10,691 nt of DNA from ZC4RG29 sp036563875 (GTDB lineage: Bacteria > Bacteroidota > Bacteroidia > Cytophagales > Cyclobacteriaceae). Shown in pieces: positions 6,261 through 10,691 of this stretch (positions are counted from its first letter, which is position 1; every line of letters begins with the position of its first letter). The stretch covers positions 1 through 10,691 of the forward strand of contig DATCLO010000005.1 of the NCBI GenBank assembly GCA_036563875.1, written 5' to 3'. The notes beneath the pieces are model-generated. The model was not told the origin of the DNA. It saw only the letters and a program-made list of their open reading frames with translations, and did no database searches. The position numbers were made by a program, and so were the translations under genes.

Positions 6261-7529
6261 ATGAACAATAAGCTCTCTCTACTCGTCCTGATTGTGTTTT
6301 TCCTTTTAGCATGTTCTGAAAAGAGGACGAAGATCACGCTTACCAACAAGCAAGACCTTGCCTTGGTCGATAAGCCCATTCGAATTGCGCGTGGCGAAAT
6401 TGACAGGCTGCCGAAAGGCAAGATGTTTCCCCTTGTCCTGAACGAGTCTGATACAATACCTGCACAGCTCGATGACTTAAACGGGGATGGTGAATGGGAT
6501 GAACTCTTCTTTGTTGTGAATATGCCGCCGCAGGGAAAGCTGAACCTAACGCTCTCGTGGCAGGAAGATTCCATTGCGTTCCCGCCTCGGACCAGCGTAC
6601 GGTTTGGTAAGCGCGATGGACGCGATTTGCCCGTAAGGCCCCTCACCAGCGATACACTTCTCGCCAGCGAGATCCATGCGCGTCTTGGTTATCAACCGTA
6701 TCAAACAGACGGACCTTCATGGGAGAATGACAGAGTAGGGTTCCGGCATTATTTCGACGGACGCAATTCGAAAGACCTGTTTGGTAAGAAAGTTTCGTAC
6801 ATGTCGCCGGAAAATGTTGGCATCAGCGCGACTGGTGCCGTTGAGGACAACTATCACGTGATGGCAGATTGGGGGAGAGATGTGCTGGCGGTTGGGAATT
6901 CCGTAGGCATTGGAGGTATCAACCTGATGATCGGTGACAGCCTTTCACGGATCGGCACGGCTGCGGGAGATACCGTTACCAACGTAGAGATGGCTACGTT
7001 TAACATCGTGCAGGAGGGACCTGTCCGTTCCATCATGGATTTCAACTATTTCAACTGGCGGCCCCTGGATCGCACCTATCAGGTTCACGAGCGTGTCAGC
7101 ATCTGGCCGGGTATGTATGCATTTCAGAATTCGGTCAATGTATCGGGACTTCAAGGGGATGAGACGCTTCTTGTTGGACTGGTAAACAGCAACACACGCA
7201 ATCCCCTCAAGGAGATCCTGGTTAACGATCGTTTCGTCGCGTTGCTCACACATGATCAGCAAACGTATGATCGGGAATGGTGGCTAGGCCTTGCACTGAT
7301 CCTCCCTCGCGACATCTACGAGGGCAATGGCGAAGCACCCAAGGAAGGAATCTTTTCGAATACGTTCTACGGGAAACTGAAGATAACTGAACAAACACCT
7401 GTTACGTACTACGCAGTTGGCTGCTGGGAATTGAGTGATGAAGGTTTTCGTGATCCGGAATATTTCGAGGATTATGTAATTAACCTTGCGCAGCAGTTGA
7501 GTGCGGAGGTGGATGTAGAGATCGAATGA
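6261..7529 (+). CDS. DUF4861 family lipoprotein
   Basis: 422 residues. The N-terminus is a type II signal: positive start, hydrophobic core LLVLIVFFLLA, and lipobox LLAC with the lipidated Cys at 18. The protein should therefore be anchored in an envelope membrane, facing the periplasm or the outside. The body matches DUF4861: an early Asp-rich LNGDGEWDELFF segment, WENDRVGFRHYFDGRNSKD from residue 154, and a C-terminal region of beta strands ending in a YYAVGCWE segment. DUF4861 proteins are often found in Bacteroidota polysaccharide-degradation loci, but the family has no firmly assigned reaction to my knowledge, and no sugar-related gene is in this window. The ATG at 6261 is the natural start of the signal peptide. 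The gene converges on the CapA-like gene with about 45 bp between their stops. Confidence 0.85.
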   Translation: MNNKLSLLVLIVFFLLACSEKRTKITLTNKQDLALVDKPIRIARGEIDRLPKGKMFPLVLNESDTIPAQLDDLNGDGEWDELFFVVNMPPQGKLNLTLSWQEDSIAFPPRTSVRFGKRDGRDLPVRPLTSDTLLASEIHARLGYQPYQTDGPSWENDRVGFRHYFDGRNSKDLFGKKVSYMSPENVGISATGAVEDNYHVMADWGRDVLAVGNSVGIGGINLMIGDSLSRIGTAAGDTVTNVEMATFNIVQEGPVRSIMDFNYFNWRPLDRTYQVHERVSIWPGMYAFQNSVNVSGLQGDETLLVGLVNSNTRNPLKEILVNDRFVALLTHDQQTYDREWWLGLALILPRDIYEGNGEAPKEGIFSNTFYGKLKITEQTPVTYYAVGCWELSDEGFRDPEYFEDYVINLAQQLSAEVDVEIE

Positions 7530-7559
7530 TTAAGATAATGGCATTTTATTCGGACGCGC

Positions 7560-7587
7560 CAAAATCACCAATCGCTAATCGCCAATC
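7560..7587. repeat. 7-bp tandem repeat overlapping the CapA stop codon
   Basis: Four 7-bp units of the form RCYAATC: CAAAATC 7560, ACCAATC 7567, GCTAATC 7574, GCCAATC 7581. The third unit contains the stop codon (CTA, TAG on minus) of the CapA-like gene, so its last few residues are written in repeat units. Confidence 0.65.
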
Positions 7588-8930
7588 ATCACGCCTCCAA
7601 CATACCGAACCACCTTTGCCACGTGGCCGGCATCAGTGAGTTTTTTGCAGAGTGCGTTGGCAGAACCAACATTACTGAAATTTCCAATTATGTGCGTTGT
7701 GCCAGACTCATTGCTGATCGGCTCAATGCCGTAGAAATGGTAGTCATCGAGCGCAGGCACCGACGCACCACCATTGGAAGGGGCAGTGGAGGCAACGTGT
7801 ATGCGAAAACGAATAACAGAGTCTGGTGGAATTTGCGCGATTTCCGGGACGTTGATGTTGTGTTTGCCGTATAGCGCGCGCGAATCTGAAACAAACTGCT
7901 TGAATGCAGCTTGAGATGTCGCCCCTTGGATTCTGAAGGACGCAAGATCCTTTTCGGCGTGAGGAACCGGGATCATGTAATAATCTCTCTTCTCATCTTC
8001 CGTACGGTATACCCATTGAAGGAAATAACCGACGGAGTCAATGGTTGTAACGATGCTATCCGACTTGTACCTGATTTTCATTAACTCGGTGTATGCCATG
8101 GCGCCTCCGTCAGTATAGCGCTTGCGTTGTCCGGAAACAAAATTGCCTAGTGAATAAACAACGAGCTTGTTTTGATCTTTTCGCCATTCCATGGGCTGAA
8201 GAACGTGCGGATGTGATCCAATCACGAGGTCGGCACCCAAGCGACAAAGATGATCCGCCAGCTGACGTTGTCCGCGTGTGGGAAGACTTTCGTATTCATT
8301 GCCCCAGTGCATGAATACAATGATCGCATCGGGGTTGATGTGTTTGGCCTTGTCAATGTCTGAACGCATTTGCGCAGTGTCGATGAGGTTCACCATGCCC
8401 GGTGCAGGCACTGGTATTCCGTTCGTACCGTACGTGTAGTTTAGCAATGCGATGGTAAAGCCGTTTTTGCTAAGTACCAGGGGATATTCATTGCTGCGCG
8501 CCGTTGCATCGGTGAACGTACCCGTATGCGGAATGCCGAGACTGTCGAGTACGCGTATCGTGCGTATGATTCCTTTCTTGCCGCGATCAACGGAATGGTT
8601 GTTGGCGGTCACGAGCACGTCAAAACCAATGTCGCGTAACCCGACAGCGAGAGCATCGGGTGAACTGAAGGCCGGATATCCCTTGTATGGAGGACCTCCA
8701 AGTGTTACCTCAAGGTTGCCGATGGCGATGTCGGCGCTTTCGATATAAGGCTTCATGCTGGCCAAACATGAAGCATAGTCGTACCGGCCAGTCGCGGGAT
8801 CATACGCAGATGCAATCTGGCTGTCATGTCCCATAATATCGCCGGCAAAGAGAAGGGATATTCGTGTAGTGTCCTGCGCACCTGCAGCGATTGAGATGGA
8901 GGCCAGCAGGAGAATCAAAAAATGTTTCAT
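7575..8930 (-). CDS. Secreted CapA-family (PGA_cap) protein with SPOR-like tail
   Basis: 451 residues. Residues 1-18 form a signal peptide with a likely cut after AGA, before Q19. Residues about 24-330 are a CapA/PGA_cap domain, a calcineurin-like metal-binding fold named after poly-gamma-glutamate capsule proteins. Motifs in order are AGDIMGHD (29-36), GNLEVTL, TANNHSVDRG, FMHWGNEYE, GSHPHVLQPME and SLGNF. All metal-ligand motifs look intact, so hydrolase activity is plausible; the substrate is unknown, and no other capsule or polyglutamate gene is near. The last 45 or so residues (THIIGNFSNVGSANALCKKLTDAGH and on) resemble a SPOR domain, which binds denuded peptidoglycan glycan strands. They end early, inside a 7-bp repeat. 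The gene follows pdeM by 30 bp on the same strand and is probably co-transcribed with it. Confidence 0.9.
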   Translation of the reverse strand: MKHFLILLLASISIAAGAQDTTRISLLFAGDIMGHDSQIASAYDPATGRYDYASCLASMKPYIESADIAIGNLEVTLGGPPYKGYPAFSSPDALAVGLRDIGFDVLVTANNHSVDRGKKGIIRTIRVLDSLGIPHTGTFTDATARSNEYPLVLSKNGFTIALLNYTYGTNGIPVPAPGMVNLIDTAQMRSDIDKAKHINPDAIIVFMHWGNEYESLPTRGQRQLADHLCRLGADLVIGSHPHVLQPMEWRKDQNKLVVYSLGNFVSGQRKRYTDGGAMAYTELMKIRYKSDSIVTTIDSVGYFLQWVYRTEDEKRDYYMIPVPHAEKDLASFRIQGATSQAAFKQFVSDSRALYGKHNINVPEIAQIPPDSVIRFRIHVASTAPSNGGASVPALDDYHFYGIEPISNESGTTHIIGNFSNVGSANALCKKLTDAGHVAKVVRYVGGVMIGD

Positions 8931-8960
8931 AGAATTTCCAAAAAATGACGGTGTGACGCG

Positions 8961-9620
8961 TCAGTTTACCGGCATCACTTTGTCAGCAATAATTACAAAA
9001 ACCCGACCATCCTTTTCGGGCCTGATTCGGGCAAAGCCCGTGAATCCCCCGAAAGCAGGAAGGAAACCTTGCCGTGATCCAAAATAGAAACACGGAAGCG
9101 TCATGGCCTGTCTGCCCCTTCCGCTAAGTTGCACCGCCGGGTGCACGTGTCCCGCAAGATTGTAGTCGCCGGTGTCTTCCTCACGCGGGTGGTGTGTAAG
9201 CAGAAAGGGACCTAATTTGAGTTTTTCATGAACCGTCAACGATTTTCGCTCGTACTGAATTCGGCTCATGATGTCGTGGTTTCCCAGCACAAGTTCGAAT
9301 TTTATTCCGGGAAAATGGCTCACGACTTCGCCGAATTCCTCCCACTCGCCGTTATAATGACTGTGAAACAGGTCGCCGAGACAGATCACACGCTGCGCAC
9401 GCGACATGGCGATTAACCCCACCAGCGAATCCAGCGTATCGCGATTTACGCGACTGGGGACGGGAATCCCGGCACGACGAAAATGGCTCACCTTTCCCAG
9501 GTGTAAATCCGCCACGAGCAGCGTTTTTTCTTCTTCCCAGTACGCTGCACGCTGTGGATACAACGCAAACCGCTGTCCCGCAACCGTTACCTCTGCGATG
9601 CGCTCGTTTTCGTGCGTCAT
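8961..9620 (-). CDS. pdeM: PdeM, ligase-associated DNA damage response endonuclease
   Basis: 219 residues, a calcineurin-like metallophosphoesterase of the PdeM (YkuE-unrelated, 'ligase-associated') group. The full set of metal-ligand motifs is visible: ADLHLGK with D38 and H40, GDLFHS with D83, GNHD with N114 and H115, THHP at 142-145, and AGHVHP with H158 and H160. No signal peptide, so it is cytoplasmic. In many bacteria PdeM is encoded with an Lhr-Core helicase, an ATP-dependent DNA ligase and a beta-CASP-type exonuclease, a set thought to act in DNA repair. The helicase here is at 2083-4539 on the other strand, and the remaining two are not in view. The ATG at 9620 matches the family start. 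Upstream are a TATCTTG (-7-like, 9647-9641) and an overlapping palindrome. Confidence 0.93.
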   Translation of the reverse strand: MTHENERIAEVTVAGQRFALYPQRAAYWEEEKTLLVADLHLGKVSHFRRAGIPVPSRVNRDTLDSLVGLIAMSRAQRVICLGDLFHSHYNGEWEEFGEVVSHFPGIKFELVLGNHDIMSRIQYERKSLTVHEKLKLGPFLLTHHPREEDTGDYNLAGHVHPAVQLSGRGRQAMTLPCFYFGSRQGFLPAFGGFTGFARIRPEKDGRVFVIIADKVMPVN

Positions 9621-9644
9621 GTTTTTGTGGTATGAGGAGACAAG

Positions 9645-9659
9645 ATAGGAAAATCCTAT
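9645..9659. promoter_or_regulatory. Palindrome overlapping the pdeM promoter region
   Basis: ATAGGA (9645-9650) and TCCTAT (9654-9659) form a perfect inverted repeat with an AAA spacer, 25-39 bp before the pdeM start. On the minus strand TATCTTG (9647-9641) could be the -7 element, so the palindrome would overlap it and could be an operator. It could equally be part of the neighbouring CTATGTG repeat structure. Confidence 0.25.
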
Positions 9660-9754
9660 GGTTCCCTAGGTGTTCTATGTGGTTCAGGAAAGTCACTCAC
9701 CAACTTTAATCGAACCACATAGGGCACATAGGAAACACATAGATCACATAGAGC
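9658..9754. repeat. Long imperfect inverted repeat with CTATGTG/CACATAG units
   Basis: Between osmC and pdeM, CTATGTGGTTC (9675-9685) is perfectly inverted at GAACCACATAG (9712-9722), with a 26-nt loop and further partial pairing outward. The right arm contains four CACATAG copies (starting at 9716, 9725, 9736 and 9745), spaced by 2-4 bases. In RNA from the minus strand this would fold into a long hairpin directly after the osmC stop and could end that transcript or protect its 3' end. Confidence 0.6.
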
Positions 9755-9759
9755 AGATT

Positions 9760-10164
9760 TCAATACTCGAAGGATACTTCCTGTCTAATATCGGGATGCA
9801 AACTTTTCGCTACGGGACAATTAATCGCAGTGTCTTCAAGAATCTTTTTCTGCTCGTCGGTGAGTGTGAGTCCCGACATGTTCACCGTCACCACGATGCC
9901 CGTCACCCTTCTCGGATTGGATCCCATAATCTTTGTCACTTCAGCGGTTGCTTTCGGAAAGGGGATGTTGTCTTTCATCGCACGAATGCCCATTGTTGTG
10001 AGCATGCACGTTGCAAGTGACGTCGCGAGGAGGTCCGTAGGTGAGAAGGCTTCGCCTTTTCCGTGGTTGTCAACAGGTGCGTCGGTGATGATGGATGAAG
10101 ATGAACGGACGTGGGTGCAGGTCGTTCGCAAATCACCGTGATATTGGACGGTTGCTGTGATCAT
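9760..10164 (-). CDS. OsmC family protein
   Basis: 134 residues, the usual size of short OsmC/Ohr-fold proteins, which reduce organic hydroperoxides with a pair of reactive cysteines. Both are visible: Cys53 in LLATSLATCMLTTMGI, at the start of the central helix, and Cys116 in NCPVAKSLHPDI. It has no signal peptide, so it is cytoplasmic. The pattern fits the general OsmC/YhfA-like branch rather than typical Ohr; the substrate cannot be told from sequence alone. ATG 10164 lies at the edge of an octamer repeat tract. The preceding gene on the same strand ends 30 bp upstream, so co-transcription with it is possible. A large inverted repeat follows the stop. Confidence 0.92.
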   Translation of the reverse strand: MITATVQYHGDLRTTCTHVRSSSSIITDAPVDNHGKGEAFSPTDLLATSLATCMLTTMGIRAMKDNIPFPKATAEVTKIMGSNPRRVTGIVVTVNMSGLTLTDEQKKILEDTAINCPVAKSLHPDIRQEVSFEY

Positions 10165-10188
10165 GTGTTGCTGGTGTTGATGTGTTCA
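10164..10188. repeat. Octamer-family repeat just upstream of the OsmC start
   Basis: Units TGTGTTGC (10164-10171), TGGTGTTGA (10172-10180, one base longer) and TGTGTTCA (10181-10188) fill most of the 30-bp gap between two minus-strand genes. The first unit overlaps the OsmC start codon (10162-10164). It is the same family as at 2081, 4541 and 6159. Confidence 0.5.
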
Positions 10189-10194
10189 TTGCCC

Positions 10195-10691
10195 CTACCT
10201 TCTGCGGCGGGGTGAAGGCTGCTGGCCGCCGGGGGTAAAGATAATGCCCAGCGCTATTTCAAGACCAGTAAGGTCGATTTTGGCATCGTTGAATTCTACA
10301 TTTCTCGTTTCGATGCTGTTGTTCCCGCCGGAGTAGGTTCCGGTCAGCGGAAATTTGGAGTGCCCCACGAGGTAATTTGCTTCCAACGAAACGCCAAACT
10401 GGCTTGTCGCGTACACCGTGAGCTCAACGCCACCGTGGTAGCCGAAGCCGGGCTTGTTGTCGAACTCAAACGATGAATTGGCAACCGCCCAGCCTTCGTG
10501 CGCCCGGATCGCTCTGTCCATGTTGCCGTAGTTGATGCGTTGGTCGAATCCATAGAAGAAGAATCCGCCTCCCTTGATGTCGAATTCCACCGTCGACCCT
10601 TTGAGCATGAACACAAGCTCGAGCGGGATGAAGATTGTGAAGTTCGGACCGACAAGAGGTGATTTCGATTCGAAGGGGAGATCCTTAACAT
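10195..10691 (-). CDS. Outer-membrane beta-barrel-like protein, 3' part only
   Basis: The frame is open to the right window edge and ends at TAG 10197-10195, so the start is outside; the internal Met at 10614 is probably not the start, because similar beta-strand sequence (GPNFTIFIPLELVFML) precedes it. About 164 residues are visible. They alternate polar and hydrophobic residues with many Gly, Tyr, Phe and Asn, giving strands separated by Gly/Asn-rich turns (GGVELTVYATSQFGVSLEANYLVG, split here by short turns). This is typical of small Bacteroidota outer-membrane barrels (porin or OmpA-barrel type). It ends with an odd basic tail, QQPSPRRRR, after the last strand, where barrel proteins commonly end in an aromatic residue. 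Function is unknown. Confidence 0.7.
   Translation of the reverse strand, partial: VKDLPFESKSPLVGPNFTIFIPLELVFMLKGSTVEFDIKGGGFFFYGFDQRINYGNMDRAIRAHEGWAVANSSFEFDNKPGFGYHGGVELTVYATSQFGVSLEANYLVGHSKFPLTGTYSGGNNSIETRNVEFNDAKIDLTGLEIALGIIFTPGGQQPSPRRRR

Noticed and set aside
2081..10188. CRISPR array
   Set aside because: The repeats are 7-8 bp, directly abutting and degenerate, without spacers of regular length; no cas-like gene is present.
10344..10691. 115-codon minus-strand open frame starting at the window edge
   Set aside because: Ser- and Arg-rich and out of frame with the beta-barrel gene, whose own frame is open across the same stretch and has clear barrel-like strands.

Overview
The window looks like a chromosomal segment of a mid-GC Bacteroidota, most likely Cytophagales-like. 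The evidence is a DUF4861 lipoprotein, a DUF4242/cyclase-like protein, an Lhr-type helicase and a PdeM nuclease of the 'ligase-associated' repair group, Bacteroidota-style promoter elements (TAnnTTTG), no obvious Shine-Dalgarno sites, and short 7-8 bp tandem repeats at gene boundaries. The taxonomic call rests on gene families and sequence style only.

Left part (1-874): the 3' end of a gene for an unrecognised, possibly DUF2971-like protein runs in from outside. It is followed by a perfect two-copy 12-bp tandem repeat and by a tRNA-Leu(CAA) gene on the minus strand whose 3' end faces that gene. This is the usual geometry of an integrative-element boundary. Just beyond the 5' end of the tRNA lies a diverged half-copy of the same tRNA.

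Middle plus-strand part (875-7529): four independent-looking genes. These are (1) a DUF4242 + cyclase-homology + truncated AraC-type HTH protein that appears to have lost key cyclase residues; (2) a large Lhr-Core/ligase-associated DEXH helicase whose reading frame includes Walker A but has no AUG, GUG or UUG start upstream of it; (3) a PiT-family phosphate transporter with an 11-bp-periodic, pho-box-like direct repeat upstream; and (4) a DUF4861 lipoprotein.

Right minus-strand part (10691-7575, read right to left): an outer-membrane beta-barrel-like protein cut by the window edge, an OsmC-family protein, the calcineurin-like nuclease PdeM, and a secreted CapA-type protein with a C-terminal SPOR-like tail. 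PdeM and CapA are 30 bp apart and probably co-transcribed. OsmC and PdeM are separated by a long inverted repeat built of CTATGTG units.

Helicase and PdeM belong to the same predicted DNA-repair module, which elsewhere includes an ATP-dependent ligase and an exonuclease. Here the two are on opposite strands about 4.4 kb apart and neither partner is in view. The most unusual points are the start of the helicase, which sits in a degenerate octamer repeat, and the recurrence of that octamer family at four gene boundaries. I see no CRISPR array, no transposase and no clear new multi-gene defence system.
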